In this document: piece by piece, positions 17,268 through 25,175 of the stretch | How the letters are laid out: each line of letters begins with the position of its first letter | How positions within the stretch are numbered: position 1 is the stretch's first letter | NCBI GenBank assembly: GCA_951812335.1 | Contig: OX638293.1 | Span: forward strand, 1,472,731 to 1,536,730 | Direction of reading: 5' to 3' | DNA from: Rhodothermales bacterium | GTDB lineage: Bacteria > Bacteroidota > Rhodothermia > Rhodothermales > VXPQ01 | DNA length: 64,000 nt | The notes under the pieces: model-generated | Told to the model about the DNA's origin: nothing | The model's input: only the letters and a program-made list of their open reading frames with translations | The model's database searches: none | Made by a program: the position numbers and the translations under genes

Positions 17268-18617
17268 TTACACCTTTTCCGGATCCGGATGCGTCCACGG
17301 GGCGCGGTAGGGCCGGGCCAGCAGGGCGTTGGCTTCCTCGTCGCCCGTGACTCGGCCTGCGGCGGCGTCCCATTCGAGAGTCCGGCCCAGGGCCATGGAA
17401 ATGTTCGCGAGAATGCAGGAGGCTGCCGAGATATGGCCTTCCTCGATATCCGCTACCGGCCGGGATCGTTGTTCGATCGCATCCAGAAAGTCGACCATGT
17501 GCCCCCGGATCGCGGACGCCACATGCCGCTCGAGGTTCTGCTCCGTACGGTCCTCCGGGTAACGTTCGTACTCGTACAGGGCCTCGCCACGCTCCGGTTC
17601 TTTGTCCCCGCGCGGAATGAAATCGTACGAATGTACGCTCATCTTGAGCGTGCCGTGTTCGCCGTACAGGGTGGCTCCCCAGGGATAGTCCGGGTCGGCG
17701 GCGTGTCCCCAGGCCCTGTGCTGCCACAGGATCGGCAGTTCGTCGTACTCGAAGGTGGCCGTCTGCGTGTCCGGCGTGGTGGCGATGCTGTCGGTATCCA
17801 CCAGAATTCCTCCGGTGGATGCGATGCGTTTCGGCCATCCGAGGTCGAGCATCCAACGCACCGTGTCCAGCATGTGTACGCACATGTCGCCGATGATGCC
17901 GTTGCTGTATTCCATGAAATTGCGCCATCCGCGCGGGTGGACGATCTCGTTGAACGGGATTTTGGGCGCCGGGCCCGCCCACATTTCGTAGTCGAGTTCG
18001 TCCGGGGGCGCGATCGCGGGGGGATTCCGGCGCGTGCGCATGTGGTAATAGCAGTACGTTTCCGCAAGCCGGATTTTCCCGAGCCGCCCCGAGCGCACAT
18101 ACTGATCGCGAGCCTCTATGAGGTGGGGCGTGCTGCGCCGCTGCATCCCTACCTGCACGACGCGCCCGTACTTGCGGGCGGCGGCAACCATCGCCTGTCC
18201 TTCCACCACGTCCACGCCGACAGGCTTTTGCACCCACACGTCCAGCCCGGCGCGGCAGGCGTCGATCATGGGCAGCGCGTGCCAGTGATCCGGCGTGTCG
18301 ATCAGCACGAGGTCGAGGTCGCCCGCCTGGAGCATTTCCCGGTAGTCGGCGAACGCGCGCGGACGGTTGCCGGAAGCCTGCCGTCCGGCGACGATGTCCA
18401 CCGCCCCGTTCAGCATGTTCCGGTCCACATCGCACAGCGACGTAACTTCCACGGGGGCCACCTGGATCAGCCGGAGCAGGTCCGTTTTGCCGTACCAGCC
18501 GCACCCGATGAGCCCTACGCGGGGGGCGTTCCGGCCCCAGGGGGTCATGGCCATGCCGGGGAGCGCGGAGGCTGCGGCGAGCATGGCGCCGGTTTTCAGA
18601 AAGTGCCTTCGTTTCAT
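17268..18617 (-). CDS. Gfo/Idh/MocA family oxidoreductase, Tat-exported
   Basis: NAD(P)-dependent sugar oxidoreductase, 449 residues. The N-terminus MKRRHFLKTGAMLAAASALPG is a Tat-type signal (R-R-x-F-L-K), so the folded, cofactor-loaded protein is exported. The Rossmann motif is 'RVGLIGCGWYGKTDLLRL' (about 33-50), followed by 'DTPDHWHALPMIDACRAGLDVWVQKPVG' with the E/Q-K-P motif of the family (usually EKP, here QKP). The C-terminal domain has 'GDMCVHMLDTVRWML' with the catalytic-region His. It heads a two-gene unit with the CBM9-like protein; similar pairs occur in polysaccharide-degrading bacteria. Confidence 0.9.
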   Translation of the reverse strand: MKRRHFLKTGAMLAAASALPGMAMTPWGRNAPRVGLIGCGWYGKTDLLRLIQVAPVEVTSLCDVDRNMLNGAVDIVAGRQASGNRPRAFADYREMLQAGDLDLVLIDTPDHWHALPMIDACRAGLDVWVQKPVGVDVVEGQAMVAAARKYGRVVQVGMQRRSTPHLIEARDQYVRSGRLGKIRLAETYCYYHMRTRRNPPAIAPPDELDYEMWAGPAPKIPFNEIVHPRGWRNFMEYSNGIIGDMCVHMLDTVRWMLDLGWPKRIASTGGILVDTDSIATTPDTQTATFEYDELPILWQHRAWGHAADPDYPWGATLYGEHGTLKMSVHSYDFIPRGDKEPERGEALYEYERYPEDRTEQNLERHVASAIRGHMVDFLDAIEQRSRPVADIEEGHISAASCILANISMALGRTLEWDAAAGRVTGDEEANALLARPYRAPWTHPDPEKV

Positions 18618-18780
18618 GATCTTGCGGAAAGGAGGGCGATGAATAGGCTGCGCCGGATTTTACGGCGCGTTTCGCGGGAAAGATAGGCCAACGGACCGGG
18701 TATGCGCCACTTTCTTTCCCGCGACGCCCTGTGCGGGATGGAATCCGGAACCGATCCGTATGTCATGTTTCCATATCTTT

Positions 18781-18830
18781 TACGCACGAACGTGAAGCGC
18801 TGATCGAAGCGGTTTCGGTCAGAGTATCCT
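18781..18830 (+). repeat. 50-bp dispersed repeat upstream of MOSC gene
   Basis: Reads TACGCACGAACGTGAAGCGC, then TGATCGAAGCGGTTTCGGTC and AGAGTATCCT. Its reverse complement recurs, with few changes, at 19689-19738, so the MOSC gene is framed by an inverted pair. Confidence 0.75.
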
Positions 18831-18842
18831 TAAAGATTATTC

Positions 18843-19688
18843 ATGAGATCAAGGGACATGCCTGCGAAGGAAGCGGAAGCATCGGCGACGGGTCGCCTTG
18901 CCGCCATTTACATTTACCCGGTCAAATCGACGCGGCGGGTAGCGCTGGAAGCGTCGGCGGTCGAGCCGCAGGGTCTCCGTATGGACCGCCGGTGGATGGT
19001 GGCCGATCCGGACGGCAAATTCATGTCGCAGCGTACCGCGCCCAGGCTGGCGCTGGTCCGGGCGGCGGTGTCCCCGGAGGGACTGCGGGTGCAGGCGCCG
19101 GGGCAGGAGGATCTGGTTGTGGCGCAGCCGAACGGGGCGGCGCGTGCATCCGTGGAAGTATGGGGAGACAGTATTCCCGCCGCCGAGGCGGATGGCAGGG
19201 CGCACGAATGGTTCAGTCGGTTTCTCGGCACCGAATGCCGGCTTGTTTACCTGGACGATCCGGCCAGCCGACCGATCGAGACCGGGTACGGCAAGCCCGG
19301 GGACGTCGTGAGTTTTGCGGATTCTTTTCCGGCGCTGCTTATTTCCGAAGCCTCTCTGGAGGCGCTCAATGCGCGGCTGGACGAGCCGGTCCCCATGCAT
19401 CGTTTCCGGCCGAATCTGGTCGTGTCGGGGGTCGAGGCGTTTGCCGAGGATACCTGGGATCGCGTGCGCATCGGGGAGATGGATTTTCTTGTGGCCAAGG
19501 CATGCGCCCGCTGCATCGTGACAACGGTCGATCAGGAGACAGGCGTACAGGGCAAGGAACCGCTGCGGACCCTGGAGACGTTTCGCCGCGGCGAGGACGG
19601 GAAAGTGTACTTTGGCCAGAATCTCATTCCGCTACGCCCCGGAACCGTCCGCCGGGGCGATATCGTACAGCCGACGTTGCGCCGGTAA
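18843..19688 (+). CDS. MOSC domain protein (YcbX-like)
   Basis: Molybdenum-cofactor sulfurase C-terminal-type protein, 281 residues: N-terminal MOSC beta barrel ('LAAIYIYPVKSTRRVALEASAVEPQGLRMDRRWMV', about 20-55) and MOSC domain with 'HRFRPNLVVSGVEAFAEDTWDRVRIG' (about 182-207) and the conserved Cys in 'KACARCIVTTVDQETG' (about 220-235), which carries the activated sulfur or binds the cofactor. YcbX and mARC relatives reduce N-hydroxylated bases with a Moco. The stop codon is immediately followed by one arm of the inverted dispersed repeat, and the other arm ends 12 bp before the ATG. Confidence 0.9.
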   Translation: MRSRDMPAKEAEASATGRLAAIYIYPVKSTRRVALEASAVEPQGLRMDRRWMVADPDGKFMSQRTAPRLALVRAAVSPEGLRVQAPGQEDLVVAQPNGAARASVEVWGDSIPAAEADGRAHEWFSRFLGTECRLVYLDDPASRPIETGYGKPGDVVSFADSFPALLISEASLEALNARLDEPVPMHRFRPNLVVSGVEAFAEDTWDRVRIGEMDFLVAKACARCIVTTVDQETGVQGKEPLRTLETFRRGEDGKVYFGQNLIPLRPGTVRRGDIVQPTLRR

Positions 19689-19738
19689 AGGATACTCCGA
19701 TCAAAACCGCTTCGCTCAGCGCGTCACGTTCGTGCGTA
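19689..19738 (-). repeat. 50-bp dispersed repeat downstream of MOSC gene
   Basis: Begins AGGATACTCCGATCAAAACC right after the MOSC stop codon and ends CACGTTCGTGCGTA. It is the inverted partner of 18781-18830. A transcript running through both would form a very long stem. Confidence 0.75.
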
Positions 19739-20058
19739 AAGGTTATCATAATTGCATCGTTGAAATTAGCGAAAAACGTTTCGGATTCGGGACATCGCGG
19801 ACGTGACGCGCCCTTCGGGAGGCTGCGAGGAGCACGCTGGCTGTGTCATTCCTCATTATGTGGGGCCTGCCACATTGCTTCGTCATTCCTTGCCAGCGTA
19901 CCCCTCTCAGCTTCTGAGCTTCGCGAACTTAATCAGAGTATCCTTTACCGGCGCCGGACCGATAAAAGAGAGCATTTCGCCCTGAATCCGATCCTTTTCG
20001 CGCCGTACCTTACAGCTTCGCATCGCCATTCTCTCACTGATTCATCTACCAGTCCGCC
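19739..20058. other. 320-bp intergenic region with a further repeat copy
   Basis: No convincing gene is seen. It contains a copy of the dispersed repeat at 19916-19944 (GAGCTTCGCGAACTTAATCA then GAGTATCCT), which matches the copy at 47635-47665 in inverted orientation. Confidence 0.6.
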
Positions 20059-20358
20059 ATGTTTATTCATTGCGTGTTTTTCCGGCTTCGAGACGATTTG
20101 ACCGCGGAGGGTCGCCGGGAATTCGATGAGGGAGTCCGGTCCCTGCTCGAAATCGAAACGGTCCGCCACGGGTTCGTCGGAGCGCCTGCCGATACCCACC
20201 GCCCGGTCGTACTCCGCGACTATAGCTGCGGCCTCGTGGTCGCTTTCGACGACAAGGCGGGGCACGATTTCTATCAGGACGACCCCGTACACGATCGCTT
20301 CCGCAACGAATGCAGCCACCTCTGGGAGGACGTGAAGATATACGACGTGCAGGAGTAG
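20059..20358 (+). CDS. Dabb (stress-responsive A/B barrel) domain protein
   Basis: A 99-residue ferredoxin-like alpha/beta barrel protein that normally dimerises. The pattern 'MFIHCVFFRLRDDLTAEGRREFDEGVRSLLEIETV' and 'YSCGLVVAFDDKAGHDFYQDDPVHDRFRNE' is typical: a His at position 4 in strand 1 and an H-x-x-Y/F-x-x-x-P-x-H motif near 68-79. Members range from stress proteins to small cyclases and the biochemical role here is unknown. It stands alone between the MOSC protein and accD. Confidence 0.88.
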   Translation: MFIHCVFFRLRDDLTAEGRREFDEGVRSLLEIETVRHGFVGAPADTHRPVVLRDYSCGLVVAFDDKAGHDFYQDDPVHDRFRNECSHLWEDVKIYDVQE

Positions 20359-20513
20359 CCTGAGGGGCGTGCAGGAGCGATATTCGCCGGGCGCGCTGGA
20401 GTCTGTTGCGTCGCCTCTATGCGACCGGATTGCGCGGGATCGGGACGGTTTCGCCGTTCGGACGGGGTCTAAACGATCGGATGGACCGAATATAACCGCC
20501 CGGTTCGTCAGCT

Positions 20514-21362
20514 TTATCCCTGCATGGTGTGATCCAGCAGCCGGATGAGTTGTTCGCGCAGGCGCCGCCGGTCCACCACGAAATCCAGGAAGCCGTGCTC
20601 CTGCAGGAATTCCGAGCTCTGGAAGCCGTCCGGCAGGTCCGCCCCGATCGTTTCCCGGATCACCCGCGGCCCCGCAAAGCCGATGAGGGCGCCCGGCTCG
20701 GCCAGATTGAAATCCCCCAGCATGGCGAACGAAGCGGTAACGCCGCCGGTCGTCGGGTTGGTCATAAGGGAGATGAAAGGGAGGCCCGCCGCATCCAGCC
20801 TGCTTAGCAGGGCGCTCGTTTTCGCCATTTGCATGAGACTGAGGGCGCCTTCCATCATGCGCGCTCCGCCGCTTTGCGAAATAATGAGCAGGGCCGCCTG
20901 CTTTTCTTCGGCCCGCTTGATGGCGCGCGCGACGATTTCGCCCACTACGGACCCCATCGACCCGCCGATGAACGAGAAATCCATGGCTGCCGTAGAAAGG
21001 AGGTGCCCGCCGACCCTGCCCAGCGCAGCGCGCGCCGCGTCGTTCAAGCCGGTTTTTTGTTTGGCGGCGTCGAGTCGGTCCGCATACCGCTTGCGGTCGG
21101 CGAATTCGAGCGGGTCGGTCGAATACAGGTTTCCGTCGAACAGCTCGAACTCTCCGTCGTCGTAGACGAGACGGAAATACCCGAGGCTTTCCATGAAAAA
21201 GTGATAGCCGGAGGCGGGTACAACCATGGCGTTGTCCTCGATCTCGCGCCGATTGACGATCTCGCCGGTTTTGGGGCATTTCGCCCACTGCCCATCGGGG
21301 ATCTCGTTCTTTTCCGCCAGTTCGGTCAGGATACCCGCCTTCTGTCGTTTGAACCACGTCAT
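20514..21362 (-). CDS. accD: acetyl-CoA carboxylase carboxyltransferase subunit beta
   Basis: Transfers the carboxyl group from carboxybiotin to acetyl-CoA to make malonyl-CoA, with AccA as partner. The crotonase-fold core is clear: 'DFSFIGGSMGSVVGEIVARAI' (about 128-148), 'ISQSGGARMMEGALSLMQMAKTSA' and 'MTNPTTGGVTASFAMLGDFNLAEPGALIGFAGPRVI'. The N-terminal zinc ribbon, normally four Cys, is reduced to one (CPKTGEIVNRREIEDNAMVVPASGYHF), as is usual for Bacteroidota AccD. It starts 6 bp after the tsaB stop, so the two form an operon. Confidence 0.95.
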   Translation of the reverse strand: MTWFKRQKAGILTELAEKNEIPDGQWAKCPKTGEIVNRREIEDNAMVVPASGYHFFMESLGYFRLVYDDGEFELFDGNLYSTDPLEFADRKRYADRLDAAKQKTGLNDAARAALGRVGGHLLSTAAMDFSFIGGSMGSVVGEIVARAIKRAEEKQAALLIISQSGGARMMEGALSLMQMAKTSALLSRLDAAGLPFISLMTNPTTGGVTASFAMLGDFNLAEPGALIGFAGPRVIRETIGADLPDGFQSSEFLQEHGFLDFVVDRRRLREQLIRLLDHTMQG

Positions 21363-21368
21363 ATCAGG

Positions 21369-22118
21369 TTATAATCGGATGGCCAACTTTTGGAACGCTG
21401 TTTTTTGAGGTATCGCGGCGGCGAATTCCTTCAGATAATGCGGTTCGAAAGAAGCGATGTCCTCGACTTCGCCTCGTTCCAGTTTCGCAGCGCCGAGGTG
21501 CGCTACCGCTACGGCGGGAGGGGCAATGCGCTCGTCGTCCGGGGCGAGCATCTCCGTTGCATACCCGTTCGATCCGTATTGCTGCGCCAACTGTGCGTAC
21601 AACTTCGCCTGCCCATCTCCCGCGATATACAGGCGACCCTTTGCTGTGTTGCCCAGCCATTCGGCTGCTTCCTCGACCCGGATAACCGAGGTTTCGCGCA
21701 GCGTTTCGAGCGTGCCGCCTGGAGTGACTCGGAAAGCTGCTGCGTACGCCTCGTTCCGCCGGGCGTCGAACGCGGCGACAATGCAGTCGTCCGACGCCGC
21801 CAGCGGAAGTGCAAGATGCGCCCATGCCTCCGGCCCCGGCACGGCTACGAGTTGTGCGCCCGTTGCCTCGGCCAGCCCTTTTGCGGTGGCCGTACCGATC
21901 CGCAAGCCGGTGTACGATCCGGGGCCGCTCGATACGACCACGGCCGTCAGATCCGGAGCCGCAATCCCGGCATACCGCAGGGCATCGCCGATCATTGGAA
22001 CCAGCTGGGCGTCATGTGCGCGAGCGCGCCGCAACGTCAGCTGGGCTACGATCTGTCCGCTGCGCCAGACGGCGACGCTGCACGCGTCGGTGGCCGTTTC
22101 GAGGGCAAGAATATTCAC
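21369..22118 (-). CDS. tsaB: tRNA threonylcarbamoyladenosine biosynthesis protein TsaB
   Basis: Non-catalytic ASKHA-fold partner of TsaD in making t6A37 on tRNAs that read ANN codons. The N-terminus 'NILALETATDACSVAVWRSGQ' and 'VVSSGPGSYTGLRIGTATAKGLAEA' (about 66-90) are diagnostic. The frame is open upstream through the 31-bp tandem repeats, but those codons give low-complexity Arg/Pro sequence; the GTG at 22118 places the start exactly where the family begins, 249 residues. accD follows after 6 bp. Confidence 0.92.
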   Translation of the reverse strand: MNILALETATDACSVAVWRSGQIVAQLTLRRARAHDAQLVPMIGDALRYAGIAAPDLTAVVVSSGPGSYTGLRIGTATAKGLAEATGAQLVAVPGPEAWAHLALPLAASDDCIVAAFDARRNEAYAAAFRVTPGGTLETLRETSVIRVEEAAEWLGNTAKGRLYIAGDGQAKLYAQLAQQYGSNGYATEMLAPDDERIAPPAVAVAHLGAAKLERGEVEDIASFEPHYLKEFAAAIPQKTAFQKLAIRL

Positions 22119-22242
22119 AGTATCCTGCAATGCATTACCGTATGGATCATAACGTATCCGGGCGTATTTTAGACGAATGTGCGCCGTATGGGTTCTGAGG
22201 CGGGTGCGGCTGGTCCTGTGGCGTCCCTCTCGGTCTGGTCCT

Positions 22243-22395
22243 GAGCGCCCTTTGCGGGTGCATTGGATCCTGAGCGCCCCTTTCGGGGACGCGGTGAGTT
22301 TTGAGCGCCCCTTTGGGGGACGCGGTGAGTTTTGAGCGCCCCTTTGGGGGACGCGGTGGGTTTTGAGCGCCCCTTTGGGGGACGCGGTGGGGATG
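22243..22395. repeat. five-unit ~31-bp GC-rich tandem repeat
   Basis: Units begin with GAGCGCCCC(T)TT at 22243, 22272, 22303, 22334 and 22365 (spacing 29, 31, 31, 31). Each contains a small inverted repeat (GCGCCCC-TTT-GGGGGACGC) and ends GGTGAGTTTT or GGTGGGTTTT. It fills the divergent intergenic space between tsaB and the EF-G-like gene. Continuous repetition without spacers rules out CRISPR; a transcription-pausing or topological role is possible. Confidence 0.85.
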
Positions 22396-22434
22396 CGGCC
22401 GATTTTTTTCCAGGAGATGTTTACAGAAGCACCT

Positions 22435-24531
22435 ATGAAAGTATACAACGCCGATCATATTCGTAATGTGGCGCTGGTTGGACACCAGGGCAGCGGGAAA
22501 ACGATGCTGGCCGAGGCCATACTGCTCGCAAGTGGCGCCCTGCGGCGCATGGGCGGGATAGAAACCCATAGCACGGTTTCCGATTTTCATCCCAGCGAGC
22601 ACGAGCGGCAAATGTCGATCTTCGCCTCGCTCCTGCATGCCGAATGGGAAGGGCACAAGATCAATGTCATCGATACGCCCGGTTATCCCGATTTCGTGGG
22701 CGAGGTAATCTCCTCGTTGAAGGTAGCCGATACGGCCATCTTCGTGATGAATGCCGTCGAGGGCGTGCAGGTGGGAACGGAACTGGCCTGGAACTATGCC
22801 GAGGAGATCGGCAAGCCGTCCATGTTCGTCATTAATCACCTCGACAAGGGGGATGCGGATTTTCGGATGCTCGTTGCGCAAATGAAAGAACGCTTCGGCC
22901 ACGGCGCCACCGTAGTGCAACTTCCTGTCGGAGGCGGTACGCGGGCGATCATCGATGTGCTGCTCATGAAGCAGCTTACCTTCCCGGAAGGAAACACCGA
23001 GCCCGTAGTCGGCGATATCGACGAAGCGTTCCGAGAGGAAGCCGAAGAGCTTCACACGACGCTCATCGAGGATATTGCGGAGAACGACGAGAGCCTCATG
23101 GACCTCTATTTCGAGAAGGGCGAACTCAGTGAAGACGAGATGCGGACAGGCTTGCGCCAGGCCATGCTGCGCCGGCAACTCTTCCCGATTTTCGTGACGT
23201 CCGCCACGGGGGCAGTGGGCGTTTCTCGTCTGATGAGCTTTATCGACAATGTGTTGCCTTCTCCGGTGCAAAGCGATTCCGGCGAATCCGTGCAGGCCGA
23301 TCCGTCCGGGGAGGCCGTGGCGCTCATCTACAAGACGATGGCGGAACAGCATGTGGGCGATTATTCGTTCCTGCGCGTTTATTCGGGCACGCTTTCCCAG
23401 GGCATGGACCTGGAGAATGCGCAGACAGGCACGACCGAGCGGCTTGGGCAACTGTTCGCCATCAGCGGGCGCGACCGGGATCCGGTGCAGAAAATGGTTG
23501 CCGGGGATCTCGGCGCGCTCGTGAAGCTCAAGAATTCGCACACGAACAACACGTTGCGGCCCAAGGGATCGAAGACGGTTATCGAGCCGATCGCCTTTCC
23601 CGAACCCCGTTACCGGACTGCGATCGGCCCTGAAAACGAGGGGGAAGAGGATCGTCTTGCCCAGGGCATTCACCAGCTTCGCGAAGAAGATCCGTCTCTG
23701 GTCGTCGTGCACGATCCGCACTTGCGGCAGATGACGCTGGGCGGACAGGGAGAGATGCATTTGCAGGTAGCGCGGTACCGTCTGGAAAATCGTTTCGGCG
23801 TGGGGATCCTGTTCTCGAAACCGCGCGTGGCGTACCGCGAAACGATTACGAAGCAGGCCCGGTCGAGCTACCGGCACAAGAAGCAGACCGGCGGCGCCGG
23901 ACAATTCGCGGATATTTCGATCATGGTCGAGCCGCTCCGGGGGGACTTCAATCCGCCGTCGGACATTTCCGTGCGCGGCGAAGCCGAGGTTGTGACGGAT
24001 TGGGGATCGAAAATTCACTTTATCGATGGGATCGTGGGGGGCGTCATCGACATGCGGCGGTTCTTCGGCGCTATCCAGAAGGGGGTGCTCGAAGCGACAC
24101 AGGACGGCCCCATCGCCCGTTATCCGGTCGGGCACTGCCGGGTCGTCGTATTCGACGGCGGGATGCACCCGGTCGATTCCAACGATGCGGCCTTCAAGAC
24201 GGCGGGGCGGATGTGTTTTCGCGATGCGTTCCGGTCGGCTTCGCCCGTCATTCTCGAGCCGATCTACGATGTGACCATTACCGTGCCCGAAAGCTTTGTC
24301 GGGGAGGTGATGGGGGACATGAACACTCGCCGGGGCCGCATACAGGGCATCGAGGCGGAAGGCGTGTTTCAGAAGATCATCGTGCAAGTGCCGGAAGCGG
24401 AGTTGTACCGCTATTCCACATCGCTCCGGTCCATGACGCAGGGGCGCGGGATTCATCATGCTGCGTTCAGTCATTACGAGGCGATGCCCCGTCACGTGCA
24501 GGACGAGGTGGTGAAGGAGGCTGAGGGGTAG
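22435..24531 (+). CDS. elongation factor G-like GTPase
   Basis: Translational GTPase of the EF-G superfamily, 698 residues. G1 is GHQGSGKT (about 15-22), G2 lies in 'THSTVSDFHPSEHERQMSI', G3 is DTPGYPDF (about 78-85), and G4 is NHLDKG where classical EF-G has NKMD. Domain II to V signatures follow, including 'GGQGEMHLQVARYRLENRFG' and the C-terminal 'PESFVGEVMGDMNTRRGRIQGIE'. The changed G4 and overall drift fit the EF-G paralogues (EF-G2/FusA2-like) of Bacteroidota and others more than the main factor, so a specialised ribosome role is likely. ATG 22435 is chosen; 22417 (MFTEAPMKV) is possible. Confidence 0.88.
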   Translation: MKVYNADHIRNVALVGHQGSGKTMLAEAILLASGALRRMGGIETHSTVSDFHPSEHERQMSIFASLLHAEWEGHKINVIDTPGYPDFVGEVISSLKVADTAIFVMNAVEGVQVGTELAWNYAEEIGKPSMFVINHLDKGDADFRMLVAQMKERFGHGATVVQLPVGGGTRAIIDVLLMKQLTFPEGNTEPVVGDIDEAFREEAEELHTTLIEDIAENDESLMDLYFEKGELSEDEMRTGLRQAMLRRQLFPIFVTSATGAVGVSRLMSFIDNVLPSPVQSDSGESVQADPSGEAVALIYKTMAEQHVGDYSFLRVYSGTLSQGMDLENAQTGTTERLGQLFAISGRDRDPVQKMVAGDLGALVKLKNSHTNNTLRPKGSKTVIEPIAFPEPRYRTAIGPENEGEEDRLAQGIHQLREEDPSLVVVHDPHLRQMTLGGQGEMHLQVARYRLENRFGVGILFSKPRVAYRETITKQARSSYRHKKQTGGAGQFADISIMVEPLRGDFNPPSDISVRGEAEVVTDWGSKIHFIDGIVGGVIDMRRFFGAIQKGVLEATQDGPIARYPVGHCRVVVFDGGMHPVDSNDAAFKTAGRMCFRDAFRSASPVILEPIYDVTITVPESFVGEVMGDMNTRRGRIQGIEAEGVFQKIIVQVPEAELYRYSTSLRSMTQGRGIHHAAFSHYEAMPRHVQDEVVKEAEG

Positions 24532-24614
24532 GGATTTCGGGGAAGGCCGCTTGCGTTTTTTTCATGGGATTTTTATTTCTGGCTTGACCGATCTGATCGG
24601 TTACACGAATAACC

Positions 24615-24890
24615 ATGCCGATCACCTATTCTGCATACGAAGCCAAAGCGCGCTTTTCCGAAGTGTTGCGGCAGGTGCGGGCAGGGAAGACCGTTACGGT
24701 CTCCTACAGGGGAGAGCCTGTGGCCGAAATTCGTCCCGTACAACCCCCGCCCGTAACGATAGAGCGACGCTTGGACGAACTCGAACGGCGCGGCGTTCTG
24801 GTTCGTTCGGATGAGCCGAGGCGACCGCTCCGCGCCGTGGAGCGCTGGCCAGGCGCTCTGGATCGTTTTCTCGCCGAACGCGATGGTTGA
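24615..24890 (+). CDS. Phd/YefM-family antitoxin, apparently orphan
   Basis: A 91-residue prevent-host-death type antitoxin: 'ITYSAYEAKARFSEVLRQVRAGKTVTVSYRGEPVAEIRPV' (residues 3-42) is the typical DNA-binding N-terminal half, and the charged C-terminal half (ERRLDELERRGVLVRSDEPRRPL) would wrap a VapC-like toxin. The expected partner should overlap its stop: an ATG at 24883 does so but stops after 28 codons (24883-24969) without a PIN domain. The toxin gene is therefore lost, or the antitoxin acts in trans or as a plain repressor. Confidence 0.88.
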   Translation: MPITYSAYEAKARFSEVLRQVRAGKTVTVSYRGEPVAEIRPVQPPPVTIERRLDELERRGVLVRSDEPRRPLRAVERWPGALDRFLAERDG

Positions 24891-24950
24891 GCGCCCAAGC
24901 GCCGCATTCCATCCCGGCGAAACCGGGTTGAATGAGGCAAGGAGCGTAGT

Positions 24951-25003
24951 GGACAGGAAGTGGACATAAATCAGGACATTATTTGGGACATAAAAATGGA
25001 CAT
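24951..25003. promoter_or_regulatory. five phased GGACA(T) direct repeats upstream of fic
   Basis: GGACA occurs at 24951, 24962, 24974, 24986 and 24998, spaced 11, 12, 12 and 12 bp, so on nearly one face of the helix. The region is AT-rich and ends about 170 bp before the Fic start. It may be an activator or repressor array for fic or the scar of the lost toxin region. Confidence 0.5.
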
Positions 25004-25175
25004 TTCAGGTGTAATAAATCTTGTAATCCAGCGTTCGTGCGTTTATATTTGACGCTGTGCGGCAGTTCCCCGCATCAGGTGGCGCTCATGTTTTCCCCCG
25101 GTGCGCCAGAGTTTTTCGGCTTCTGTCGGGCTTTCCGCCCTTCCGGACAATACGTCCTCTAAAGGACTCCATGTC

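Noticed and set aside
17196-18686. Plus-strand frame (496 codons) opposite the Gfo/Idh gene
   Set aside because: Minus-strand product has Tat signal, Rossmann motif and family signatures; the plus frame is a shadow.
22243-22395. CRISPR array
   Set aside because: Units follow one another directly with the same sequence; there are no unique spacers and no cas genes.
22119-22448. N-terminal extension of TsaB through the tandem repeats
   Set aside because: The extension is repeat-derived Arg/Pro/Lys-rich sequence; the family start coincides with GTG 22118.
22147-24495. Long minus-strand frame (782 codons) opposite the EF-G-like gene
   Set aside because: The plus strand has clear G1, G3 and EF-G domain motifs; the antisense frame is His/Arg-rich without motifs and arises from high GC codon bias.
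24951-25003. Iteron-type plasmid origin
   Set aside because: No Rep protein or partition genes nearby; surrounding genes are chromosomal (EF-G paralogue, sbcB).
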